Below, piece after piece: positions 33,800-45,710 of a stretch of 64,000 nt of DNA (position 1 is the first letter of the stretch; every line of letters starts with the position of its first letter). The position numbers and the translations under genes were made by a program. The notes beneath the pieces are model-generated. The model was given only the letters and a program-made list of their open reading frames with translations. It did not search any database and was not told the DNA's origin. Source of the stretch: Elymus sibiricus (lineage: Eukaryota; Streptophyta; Magnoliopsida; Poales; Poaceae); assembly GCA_039707655.1 (NCBI GenBank), contig CM077671.1:303180509-303244508 (forward strand). Reading direction: 5' to 3'.

Positions 33800-36370
33800 T
33801 GTAAGAGCACATTTCTCCATGTGTGGTTTTGGTAATTGATGACAATCCCTATGGACTAATGGTTGCCTTGAGTTATATTCGAAGGATTTGTCCGTAGGTA
33901 CTTCTTGAAGTCCATCTGTTGGTTTCAAGGAGTTTATATGGTGACCAAGGTGGTATTCAAGGTTTTATCCAAAGATTGGTCATGTGAGAGTTGAGCCTAT
34001 TGCAAGCATGTCTTGAAGAACAAGATTGTGTGAGCATTCATGTTTACCTTCAAGACATCATCTTTATGAAGAGAGAAGATAAGATACAAGGTTGATCAAG
34101 ACTAAGTCAAAGAGTGAACCAAGTTGATCAACACACAAAGCGTACAAGATACACCGAGAGGGATCAAGTGATCCCATGGTATGGTAAGCGTTGTCCATTA
34201 CACTTTGTGTACTAACCCATGGTCTACGTGAGTGTTCTTTGTAGGGTTAGGTATATTTCCATGGGATTGAATCAAGAGGAAGATCCCATATAACCCATGG
34301 AAGATGACATCAAGTGGTGGTCGTCATCAAGGTTGCGGTGTGCAAGTTCAAGTGAAGCATCACGGAGAGATCATGCTTGAAGCTTGCCGTCCATTGTGGT
34401 GACAATGGACTTGTGAAGATGTGCCGAAGAGTGGCTCACCCATAGTGGAGTATGGGAGAGCAATCTACTAGTCTTCATCGAGCCGGCGCAATCAAGAAAG
34501 GTGGTCCATCTTGAGAAGGACAAGATCGTCATCATCTAGCTCAAGTGGACTATGCGCAAGGCAAATGTTTGACCTTGATAGGGTTTTCTATTTTACCGGT
34601 CTCATGGTGGTAGTTGGGAGACCAGGTTATAGGATCGATAGCCATACTATCAAGGGGGCTCTCAAGTGAGTAGCTTGATCGTATCGTTCGTTGAGAGCTC
34701 AAACCATTGCATTCTTGGCATCATCATATTTCTTGGTTCTTGGTTGGTTTTCTCTATGTGAGTTTTTGAGCTTATGGTCTTCATCGTGATAAGTTCAAGC
34801 TCATCGAAAACAGATTTCGTATGCATCATATTGTGTTTTCGGTGTTGGAAATTTTGCCGGATATTTATTGAGAAGGTCATCTTCCTTATCCTAGTGGCAT
34901 TTATTCTCCATTGCTTGTTCTTAATTTAACTAGTCATTGTTGGATAGCTCTTGTTGTCCTTTATCCAACAAGCTTGAGTTTGCTCAAATCGGAGCTCGTA
35001 TGCGAAAGTTATGGCTGTTTTAGTCTTACCTGTTTTACATAGAGAGGTTGTACCGCCCCATAGAGAGGTTGTCCCGGTTGACCGGTACAACCGGTGTTTG
35101 GAGCGGTTGTACCGCTTCAGAATTGGTCCGAAGGCTGTACCGGCCATGTGCCGCTCTACCACCGGACTAGTTTCTGTTTTGGAGCGGTTCTTGGGCGGTT
35201 GTGGGCCAGTTGTTCCGGTTATTCCGGTACTACCGGTGCCCCGGGCGGTTGTACCGCTTATTGCTTTTGCTACAGGTTGGTTTTGTCTGCTTTGACCGCC
35301 CCTGTGTTTTTGTGCACATAACGAGCAGATTTGTGGGGACCTATTTAAGGGGGTCTTCTTCTCCAATGGTTCCCTAACTCTTTAGCTCGTGTTTGCCCCC
35401 CATTGTTGACCTTCTTAGAGCTTGCTAACTCTCAATCCCTCCAATGATTCTTGCTAGTTCTTGAGGGAAAAGAGAGAGGAGATCTAGATCCACATTTCCA
35501 CCAATCAGTTTCTCCTCTATGTGAGGGGAACCCCTTCGATCTAGTTCTTGGAGTTCTTGGTGTTCTTCTTTATTCTTCCTCTCATTTTCCTCCCTAGCAT
35601 TAGTTGCTTTGGTGGCATTTGGGAGAGAAGGACTTGGGCACTCCGTGTGCCCTTGCCATTGCATTTGGTGCATAGGTTTGAGTTCTCCACGGTGATACGT
35701 GGAAGTGAAGTTTGAGAAGCTTATTACTCTTGGGTGTTTGAGCACCCTAGAGCTTGTTCCTCTTGGGTGCCTTGGCGCCCTAGACGGTTGGTGGTGCCTC
35801 GGAGCTCAATCATTGTGGTGTAAAGCTCCGGGCAAGCGTCGGGGTCTCCAATTAGGTTGTGGATATTGCCCCGAGCAATTTGTACGGATACTGGTGACCG
35901 CCCCCAAGGGTTGCCATTTGTACGGGTTCGGTGACCGCCCTCAAGGGTCCCTTAGTGGAATCACGACATCTTGCATTGTGCGAGGGCGTGAGGAGATTAC
36001 GGTGGCCCTAGTGGCTTCTTGGGGAGCATTGTGCCTCCACACTGCTCCGAACGGAGATTAGCATCCGCAAGGGTGTGAGCTTCGGGATACATCATCGTCT
36101 CCACGTGCCTCGGTTATCTCTTACCCGAGCCCTTTACTTGTGCACTTTACTTTGTGATAGCCATATTGTTTCTTGTTATATATCTCTCTATCACTTAGTT
36201 GTTTATCTTGCTTAGCATAAGTTGTTGGTGCACATAAGTGAGCCTAGTTGTTTTAGGTTTTGTGCTTGACATATTAAACGTTAGTTTTATTCCGCATTTG
36301 TTCAAGCCTAAACCGTAATTATTTTAAAGCGCCTATTCACCCCCCTCTAGGCGACATCCACGTCCTTTCA
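33800..36370 (+). repeat. 3' LTR of element B (2571 bp)
   Basis: Nearly identical to the 5' LTR except that it is 70 bp shorter. Two missing blocks explain this: about 32 bp in the CGGTTGTACCG repeats (near 35297) and about 38 bp of a duplicated 'gtgaccgcccc(c)aagggttgcc' unit (near 35885). Confidence 0.92.
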
Positions 36371-36375
36371 GAGGT

Positions 36376-36647
36376 GTAAGTCTGCAGGAAAGATACTGAA
36401 CTATGGGTTGGAAAAGATCTCCCGAGCTGAATTATTACGCAGGGCACCTCGGTCATTAGGGTGTCCCGCCTCCATGATACATCCGATCTCCGGACTCCAA
36501 GCGGGTCAGCCTTTGGCTTCAACCTCCATATCCCAAAGGCGGAGTGTTTCTCCGAGGCCTGTTTAGCGAACTAAACTCGAGCGGCTTTAGAAAGAAACCA
36601 GGCTATCCAGCTATCGACCACACACTAGTGTCGGAAAAAGGAGTAGT
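36376..36647 (-). mobile_element. Tat gypsy DNA between elements B and C
   Basis: Continuation of the 23092-25514 DNA after removing B, up to the insertion site of C. No frame. Possible junction between two Tat elements near its right end. Confidence 0.5.
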
Positions 36648-38187
36648 TGAGGGATCACTAGAAGAGTTTCTAGAGGGGGGGGGGGGTGAATAGACTACTA
36701 GCAGGAATTTAAAACCTAACCTTTTCCCAAGTTTATTGGTTGGTAGATTTTAACAGTTTTAGCAAGTCTAGCAAGTCTAACAGCCCTACACATGCATGTC
36801 AACAAATATGGCAGCGGAAAGAAAAGACATTGCACATGAAGTAAAGTGTAGAGATAGGAAGATCAAACGCAATTGGAGACACAATGATTTTTTCCCGTGG
36901 TTCCGATAGGTGGTGCTATCGTACATCCACGTTTATGGAGTCTTCAACCCACGGAGGGTAACGGTCGCGAGAGTCCACGGAGGACTCCACCCATAAGGGT
37001 CCACGAAGTAGCAACCTTGACTATTCCATAACGGCTTCCATCCATGAAGGACTAGCCTCACTATGGGTAGATCTTCACGAAGTAGGCGATCTCCTTGCCC
37101 GTACAAACTTCTTGGTTCACTCCACAACACGAAGTAGGAGGCTCCCAAGCGACACCTAACCAATCTAGGAGGCACCACCCTCCAAAAGGTAATAGGCTCG
37201 GTAATGACGATGAACTCCTTGCTCTTGTGCTTCAAGATGATAGACTCCTCAACACACAATCACTCTCTCATAGATTTGGCTTGGTGGAAGAGATGGGATT
37301 GGTGGAAAGCAACTTGGGGAGGCTAGAAATCAAGATCCATATGGTTGGAGTGGAAGATCTTGACCTCAACACAAGGATAGGTGGTTCTCTCTCAGAAAAC
37401 TGGATGGGGCAAGTATGGAATAGTTCTGAGTGCTTCTCACTCGAGTAGGTGGTGGTGGAGGGGTATATATAGGCATCCCCAAAAATCCAACCGTTACACA
37501 CAAAATGACCAACTCGGTGACACCGATGTGTTAATCTCGGTGGTACCGAAGTGACCAAAAGGTGGCAACTTTTGAATCTCGGTGAGACCGATATAGGAAA
37601 CTCGGTTGCACCGATAAGGTGACCAACGGTCAGATTCCCAATCTCGGTGACGCCGATCCAACAATCTCGGTGGTACCGATATTGTGAATTTGCATAACAG
37701 AAAGTTGGCAACCTAAACTCGGTGGCACCGGTATGGAATCGGTTGCACCGAAGTGGCTAGGGTTTGGCTGAGTCTGTCTATGGTTGAGAATCGGTGGCAC
37801 CGGGATGGAAATGTTGGTTGCACCGATGTTGAGTATATGGCTTTGGACAGACTTTGGTGGGAGAGTTTGTGGGTGTTTTTGGTGACTATCACTTGTGCAT
37901 GTATGAGCATTTTGTTCACCAACAAAACCTTACCCCCTTTTAATAGTATTGGCTTTCCTATGGACTCAAAGTGATTTCTCACAAATGTAAAATGTAGAGT
38001 CCTCTTCCTTGAAGCTTTGCCAACCTATTTCCTTGCATCTTGGGGTATTCCACAATCTCCACAATCCTTTTGCCAGCCCTTCTCTATGGACTATATCTGA
38101 AATACACTAGGTAAAAGTATTAGTCCAAGAGACAATGTATGTTGTCATGAATTATCAAAACCACCAAGGGAGCATGTTGTGCTTTCA
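36648..38187 (-). repeat. 3' LTR of element C (1540 bp)
   Basis: On the minus strand it starts TGAAAGCAC and ends TGATCCCTCA. TATATATA (minus) near 37462-37469 is a likely TATA box. The region 37500-37830 has about a dozen TCGGTGG(C/T)ACCGA units. Confidence 0.92.
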
Positions 38188-40168
38188 ATCTCCCCTTTTT
38201 GGTAATTGATGACAACATACAGTCAAAGCTTCAAATAAAGATATGCATGGATATAATGAAGACTTTGAGAGGCACATGACTTTGATTTGCTCCCCCTAAA
38301 TGTGTGCAGTCCTTTAAAGGATAGTTGCTTTGGAATGCATGGGCACACAAATAGTAGAAAGGATATAATGAGTCATGTGTATCTTGGCTATATGCATCAA
38401 ATATATGTGAATGAGATGTATCCTTGTTCAAGACTTCACTCTTGCAAACAATATGTGCAAGAAGCAAGAGATTATCTTGACCAAAGATATGATGCATATA
38501 CTTACCTTGAGTTCTTGAGCACTCTTGTAGTAGAAATACACTTGAGAAAACAATGTTAGGAAACACAAGAGTATTCTACCAATCAACAAGGCAATAGAAC
38601 TCAAAAGTACCAAGATATGGAGAACATATAGAAGATAGTATTTTTTAAGATTGATATGTCTCCAAAATCATTTCTTTCTCCCCTTAGATATGACAGTATT
38701 AAAACATCCTCTCCCCCTGAATCTCAGCACATAGATATTGGGATTGGATAGGGTGAGAAAAGTAAACTTCCAACACATCTTAGATAATCCTCCAAATATG
38801 TTTTTCTCCCCCTACTTTGATATTCTCACCTTATATGAATATTGATATTGGCTCTCCCCCTTGATCATATCTCCCCCTTTGCATAAGCATGTATCTTCCT
38901 CTTTAGCATGAAGCTTTGGTATTCTCCCCCTTTGGCATTAATTTCCAAAAAGGTCAAACACAGGAATAGATACAGGGATCATTGATAGGAAGGGATCCTT
39001 GAGAATAAGGGTCATTGAATGTAGGGTTCATGGAAATGAAAACTGAGGGAATCATTGAAAAGAATTTCTCTCCTTCTGAGATTTTGTAAGACTGCTCCTC
39101 CTTTGAGTTAGGGATCCTTGAATAAAGATTTTTTTTGTTATTCTCCCCTTTTTTTTAAAGAAGGGATCATCGAAGTAACAAAATCCTCACATGAAATGGC
39201 ACAAGAGAAACATAGATTTGCAACAGCGATCATAAATAAGAAAAGAAAACAAATCGGTAACTCCGAGACAGATAAATTGGTGGTACCGAGATCTTGTGGT
39301 GCAGCTTATCTGCAATGTCGGTAGAACCGAGAAATATGTATCGGTGGCTCCGAGGCTAAAACAGCAAAGGAAATAAAGGACCAAGTTTCTGTTTTCAAAG
39401 TGTTGCCGGAAAAAAAAATTCAAAGGGAATGTGAAGGTTTTTACAAAGGGTTATCAGCTAGAGAAGATTTGAGCGGTTCCAAGAAGTCTTCGCAAAATAG
39501 AAAGTGAACCAACTAAAATACTTAACTAGATGATGGGCGGTGACTAGGTCACCTATATTAGAGTACATTGACTTAGGAGTCAAGCAAGAATGCTTGATCA
39601 TGGGTCATACTCTACGTTAAGCTCAAAAAGGGGTTACCATTTATCGATTAAACATTTTAATGTCTTCATATCACTTGAGTTGCTTTCTCCCATGACTTGG
39701 AGTCAAGCCTTTTCAAGGATATGAATACATACCTTTGAGTGATGTTGATGACGTGGCTTGTAGGTGAACTTGTTGAGGATGCTCGAGGTAGATGAAGATC
39801 ATCTTGAGTTGGGAGCAATCCTTCTTGTTTTAGTACACTTGTCACCTGCAAAGGTTAGTCATGCAAGGAAGAGCAATGGACATATCCATTTGACATGATA
39901 CCAACTTGAGAATTATAAATATATGTCAAGGATATGATTGAGGTGTCTTCTTCCTTTCATCATCAAGAGGGGTTGTGAATACTTGGTAATGACAAGATTG
40001 CTTATGATTGGAGTTGATGGCAATCTTGTGGAATGAAATTCTTCCAAGTACCTACAAAAGATTAGATGCAATACAAGGGAGCATAGAATTCCATGGCACA
40101 AGATAACATGTTAGGATCTACATGGAAATATCAAGAAAGCTTATGCCCTTGCATGCAACCGAGTGAGT
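38188..40168 (-). other. Element C polypurine tract and 3' non-coding interior
   Basis: AAAAAGGGGAGA on the minus strand (38190-38200) borders the LTR. The rest is non-coding, rich in 'ctccccct' phrases, with further CGGTGGTACCGAG-type units at about 39250-39350. No envelope-like frame found. Confidence 0.7.
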
Positions 40169-43100
40169 CTAGCTCAAGTTTGAAGCATCAATGATGTTCA
40201 ACTCACTCCTCAAGTAACAAAATGTTTTCTCATCAAGTGGCTTAGTAAAGATATCGGCCAATTGCTTGTTAGTGCGAACATGCTTAAGATCAATATCTCC
40301 TTTGGCAACATGATCACGAATGAAATGATGTCTAACTTGAATATGTTTAGTTCGAGAGTGTTGCACAGGATTATAACCAATTTTAATAGCACTTTCATTG
40401 TCACAAAGCAATGGAACATTTTTAACATGGATTCCATAATCCTTAAGCGTTTGTGTCATCCATAACAATTGTGCACAACAAGATCCAGCAGCAATATACT
40501 CAGCTTCGGCAGTAGATAGAGATACCGAGTTTTGTTTCTTGGAGGACCAAGATACAAGAGATCTGCCCAAAAATTGACAAGTACCCGAGGTGGATTTTCT
40601 ATCAACCTTGTCACCGGCATAATCCGAATCGGAATAGCCAACAAGGTTAAAGGAAGATCCCTTGGGATACCAAATGCCAAAATTTGGTGTTTGTATCAAA
40701 TATCTCACAATACGTTTCACGGCCAAAAGATGACATTCTTTAGGTGCAGCTTGATATCTAGCACACATGCAAACACTAAGCATAATATCGGAACGAGAGG
40801 CACATAGATATAGCAATGAACCAATCATAGATCGATAAACCTTTTGATCAACCGGTTCATCCTCTCTGGTAAGATCAACATGTCCACTAGTAGGCATTGG
40901 GGTTTTCATACCTTTGCACTCCTGCATGTTGAACTTCTTGATCAAGTCCTTGGTATACTTAGTTTGAGAGATGAAAGTTCCTTCTCTCGTTTGCTTGATT
41001 TGCAAACCAAGAAAGAATTTCAGCTCACACATCATGGACATCTCATAATTTTCGGACATCAACCTTCCAAATCTTTCACTAAATTGTGGGTTAGTAGATC
41101 CAAAGATAATATCATCCACATAGATTTGGCACACAAATAATTCACCATTAACTCTCTTAGTGAATAAGGTTGCGTCAATTTTACCAATTTCAAAACCTTT
41201 TTCAATGAGGAACTTCGTTAAGCATTTGTACCAAGCACGAGGGGCTTGCTTAAGACCATAAAGGGCTTTACGAAGCTTGTAGACATGATTAGGTTTCTTA
41301 GGATTCACAAAACCAGGTGGTTGCTTAACATAAACCTCTTCTTCAATTTCACCATTTAAAAAGGCACTTTTAATGTCCATTTGATAAAGCGTGATATCAT
41401 GGTGATTAGCATAAGCACGAAGAATGCGAATAGCTTCAAGTCTAGCGACGGGGGCGTAGGTCTCACCGTAGTCCATACCTTCGACTTGCGTATATCCTTG
41501 GGCTACGAGACGAGCCTTGTTCCATACGACTTGACCGTCTTCATCTTGCTTGTTCCGAAACACCCATTTGGTTCCGATGACGTTTTGCTCATCCTTGGGC
41601 TTCTCCACGAGTGTCCACACTTCGTTCCTCTCGAAGTTGTGAAGCTCTTCATGCATCGCGTTCACCCAATCAACATCTTCAAGAGCTTGTTCTACCTTCA
41701 AGGGCTCAATGCTAGAGATGAAAGAATAATGCTCACAAAAGTTAGCTAGGCGAGTTTTAGAGCGAGTGATTCTCCCTGTTTGTATATCACCAAAGATTTG
41801 GTTTAGGGGATGGTTCTTGGTCACTTGTACTCGAACTCGGGTCAGCTTCCGATTGTTGGATGGTGGAGCTTCTTCTTCATCATCATCTCCTTCATCTTCG
41901 TTGTTGTTGAAGGTGTCGTTCCCTTGAGGTGGTGATGAAGGAGGTTGTGGTGGATCTTCATGATGCACTTCCTCCTCTTCATCATCTTGTCGTGTACCGC
42001 TTGTGGATGCCTCCATGTCATGTTGTGGTTCACCTTGACGTGAAGTGGGGGTTTCCACTTGAGTCGATGAAGTACTTTCCTTCACCTCCATGGGACGAAT
42101 CTTGCCGATGGGCAAATCTTGGATAGCTACCGAAGGGTCTTTGTCACCTACATCATTTGGCAATTGTTCGACTTGCGAACCATTAGATTCATCAAACTTC
42201 ACATCTACCGTCTCTTCAACTTTTCGAGTGAAGTTGTTGTAGACACGGTAAGTGTGAGAGTTCGAACCATAACCAAGTAGGAATCCTTCATGAGATTTAG
42301 GAGCAAATTTAGTACGACGATGCTTATCAAGAATGTAGCACTTTGAGCCGAATACCCGAAAGTATCCAACTTGGGGTTTGTTACCGGTGAGTAGCTCGTA
42401 TGCCGTTTTACCGAGAAGCTTGTGCAAGTAAAGTCGGTTTGTGGCATGACATGCTGTTTCCACAGCTTCTGCCCAAAAGTGTCTTGGCGTCTTGTATTCG
42501 TCAAGCATTGTTCTTGCCATCTCAATGAGCGTTCGGTTCTTCCTCTCAACAACTCCATTTTGTTGAGGCGTGTACGTAGCCGAGAACTCATGTGAAACAC
42601 CTTCTTCGTCCAGAAAGGTATCCACATGGGTGTTCTTGAACTCCGATCCGTTATTGCTCCGAACCTTCTTGATCTTCACTTCAAACTGATTTTGCGCTTT
42701 GCGAGCGAAGTTCTTGAAGATCTTTTGAACCTACGACTTATCATCAAGAAAGAATACCCACGTAAATCTGGAAAAATCATCAACTATAACTAGACCATAG
42801 GAATTTCCACCGAGACTCTTGTAAGCATTGGAACCAAAGAGATCCATGTGAAGTAACTTGAGTGGTCTCCTAGTAGTCATGATATTCTTAACTGGATGAC
42901 TTCCACCTACTTGCTTTCCAGCTTGACAAGCACTACAAAGTCTATCTTTGTCAAAGATAACATCTTTGACACCAAGTATGTGATCACCTTTGATGAGCTT
43001 GTCTAGATTACGCATGCCAACATGTCCTAGTCTTCTATGCCAAAGCCATCCTTTAGAAGATTTTGCAATTAAACAAGTACGAGGTTTGGATCTCTTAGTG

Positions 43101-44113
43101 AAATCGACAATGTATAGATCACCTCTACGGAAACCGGTAAAGACCATTTTATGATTATCTTGACGAAACACTTGGCAATCTACTTTCATGAATAGCACAT
43201 TAAAACCAAAGTCGGCAAGTCTAGATACGGAAAGAAGATTGTAGCCAAGAGATTCAACAAGCATAACATTTTGAATAGAGCTATCATGGGATATGGCCAC
43301 CTTACCAAGACCAAGTACCTTACCCTTGGAGTGGTCTCCAAACGTTACGTACCTTCGCGGTCCATGGTTTGGCGTGATCTCTTCAAACATTTCTCTTTCT
43401 CCGGTCATATGATCGGTACATCCGCTATCGAGAATCCACTCTTTTCCTCCGGACATGTAATCCTTGAAGTTTGCCATGAGACTTAGATTCTTCATGATCT
43501 TCTCATACTCGATGTCGAACAGCTCATCTTCTTCATAGTAGCCATGTTCCACATTGTCATCATCAAGTGGGAAATCCTCGTCATAAAGAACAAGAGATTC
43601 GTCAGGGGTATGATCATGACAATGTTCAAATTTATGAATGCGAATGGCTTCAATAATGATGTTGTTGATAGTAGTGACATCTCCTTTAGCACGCATGAGG
43701 TCTCTAAGCTCAAAAAGACAATCATCAAACTTAGGATCACTAGGCGTCATTTTGTGGAAGACAATAGTTTTATGAAGAATTTCATCAAGATTACTTAGTG
43801 AATAATTTGGATATAGTTTCTCGAAATCATTCCACAAAGTGTAAGCGCATACAAAATTCTTCATTTGATTAAGCACATTTCTAGGTAAAGCTCTAACAAT
43901 AAGATTGACAGTTCTAAGATTGCATAGCATATCAACTTCCTCTTCGTGTGTGGGATGCAAAGGATCAATGGGGGGAACATAGGGGCACTTGACATATTTG
44001 CTCAATTGAAATTCATTAAATAGCTCAAGCATCAAGCTTTTCCATTGACTATAGTACTCTCCATCAAGAATAGGCACTCTACAACTCAAACTCCCTTTAC
44101 TAGACACATCCAT
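40169..44113 (-). pseudogene. Element C gag-pol polyprotein (copia), one in-frame TAG
   Basis: One minus-strand frame of 1315 codons, broken by TAG at 42731-42733 between DDKS and VQKIF. Order: gag (44113 to about 43450), protease (WILDSGCTDHMTG), GAG-pre-integrase HHCC zinc site (WHRRLGH ... CSACQAGK), integrase core (MDLFG; second acidic site reads NNGSEF instead of DNGSEF; VERKNRT), reverse transcriptase ([20 protein letters not shown]), RNase H ([23 protein letters not shown]). No CCHC zinc knuckle is visible between gag and protease, where copia elements normally have one. The stop and the Asp to Asn change in integrase should make this copy inactive. Confidence 0.92.
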
Positions 44114-44153
44114 CTTCCTCCTCGGTGATTAAACTGAAGTAATGGAGACCAAT

Positions 44154-44166
44154 GCTCTGATACCAA
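44154..44166 (-). other. Primer binding site of element C
   Basis: On the minus strand TTGGTATCAGAGC, one base from the LTR; initiator tRNA-Met type. Confidence 0.9.
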
Positions 44167-44167
44167 T

Positions 44168-45705
44168 TGAGGGATCACTAGAAGAGTGTCTAGAGGGGGG
44201 GGGGTGAATAGACTACTAGCAGGAATTTAAAACCTAACCTTTTCCCAAGTTTATTGGTTGGTAGATTTTAACAGTTTTACCAAGTCTAGCAAGTCTAACA
44301 GCCCTACACATGCATGTCAACAAATATGGCAGCGGAAAGAAAAGACATTGCACATGAAGTAAAGGGTAGAGATAGGAAGATCAAACGCAATTGGAGACGC
44401 AATTATTTTTTCCCGTGGTTCCGATAGGTGGTGCTATCGTACATCCACGTTTATGGAGTCTTCAACCCACGGAGGGTAACGGTCACGAGAGTCCACGGAG
44501 GGCTCCACCCATAAGGGTCCACGAAGTAGCAACCTTGACTATTCCATAACGGCTTCCGTCCACGAAGGACTAGCCTCACTATGGGTAGATCTTCACGAAG
44601 TAGGCGATCTCCTTGCCCGTACAAACTTCTTGGTTCACTCCACAACAAGAAGTAGGAGGCTCCCAAGCGACACCTAACCAATCTAGGAGGCACCACCCTC
44701 CAAAAGGTAATAGGCTCGGTAATGACGATGAACTCCTTGCTCTTGTGCTTCAAGATGATAGACTCCTCAACACACAATCACTCTCTCATAGATTTGGCTT
44801 GGTGGAAGAGATGGGATTGGTGGAAAGCAACTTGGGGAGGCTAGAAATCAAGATCCATATGGTTGGAGTGGAAGATCTTGACCTCAACACAAGGATAGGT
44901 GGTTCTCTCTCAGAAAACTGGATGGGGCAAGTATGGAATAGTTCTGAGTGCTTCTCACTCGAGTAGGTGGTGGTGGAGGGGTATATATAGGCATCCCCAA
45001 AAATCCAACCGTTACACACAAAATGACCAACTCGGTGACACCGATGTGTTAATCTCGGTGGTACCGAAGTGACCAAAAGGTGGCAACTTTTGAATCTCGG
45101 CGAGACCGATATAGGAAACTCGGTTGCACCGATAAGGTGACCAACGGTCAGATTCCCAATCTCGGTGACGCCGATCCAACAATCTCGGTGGTACCGATAT
45201 TGTGAATTTGCGTAACAGAAAGTTGGCAACCTAAACTCGGTGGCACCGGTATGGAATCGGTTGCACCGAAGTGGCTAGGGTTTGGCTGAGTCTGTCTATG
45301 GTTGAGAATCGGTGGCACCAGGATGGAAATGTTGGTTGCACCGATGTTGAGTATATGGCTTTGGATAGACTTTGGTGGGAGAGTTTGTGGGTGTTTTTGG
45401 TGACTATCACTTGTGCACGTATGAGCATTTTGTTCACCAACAAAACCTTACCCCCTTTTAATAGTATTGGCTTTCCTATGGACTCAAAGTGATTTCTCAC
45501 AAATGTAAAATGTAGAGTCCTCTTCCTTGAAGCTTTGCCAACGTATTTCCTTGCATCTTGGGGTTTTCCACAATCTCCACAATTCTTTTGCTAGCCCTTC
45601 TCTATGGACTATATCTGAAATACACTAGGTAAAAGTATTAGTCCAAGAGACAATGTATGTTGTCATGAATTATCAAAACCACCAAGGGAGCATGTTGTGC
45701 TTTCA
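44168..45705 (-). repeat. 5' LTR of element C (1538 bp)
   Basis: Partner of 36648-38187, co-linear apart from the poly-G length. Same TATATATA and TCGGTGGCACCGA units. Confidence 0.92.
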
Positions 45706-45710
45706 GTAGT

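Larger units (their letters stand above)
25515..36370 (+). mobile_element. Element B: complete gag-only LTR retrotransposon
   Basis: Two long LTRs (25515-28155 and 33800-36370) both start TGTAAGAGCAC and end CCTTTCA. A 5-bp duplication GAGGT flanks the element (25510-25514 and 36371-36375). It has a primer site, a gag gene and a polypurine tract but no protease, reverse transcriptase, RNase H or integrase in its 5.6-kb interior. It is therefore non-autonomous, of the gag-retaining type, and must have moved with enzymes from a related copia element. Confidence 0.92.
36648..45705 (-). mobile_element. Element C: complete copia LTR retrotransposon (minus)
   Basis: LTRs 36648-38187 and 44168-45705; target duplication GTAGT at 36643-36647 and 45706-45710. 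The primer site and polypurine tract show minus orientation. Coding order gag-protease-integrase-reverse transcriptase-RNase H is the copia order. The LTRs differ by roughly 20 substitutions by eye and by two G in a poly-G run (12 versus 10), so the insertion is fairly recent. Confidence 0.95.

Noticed and set aside
37095..37711. Frames of 117 and 147 residues in element C LTRs
   Set aside because: Present identically in both LTRs because the LTRs are copies; no domain, and they overlap promoter repeats.
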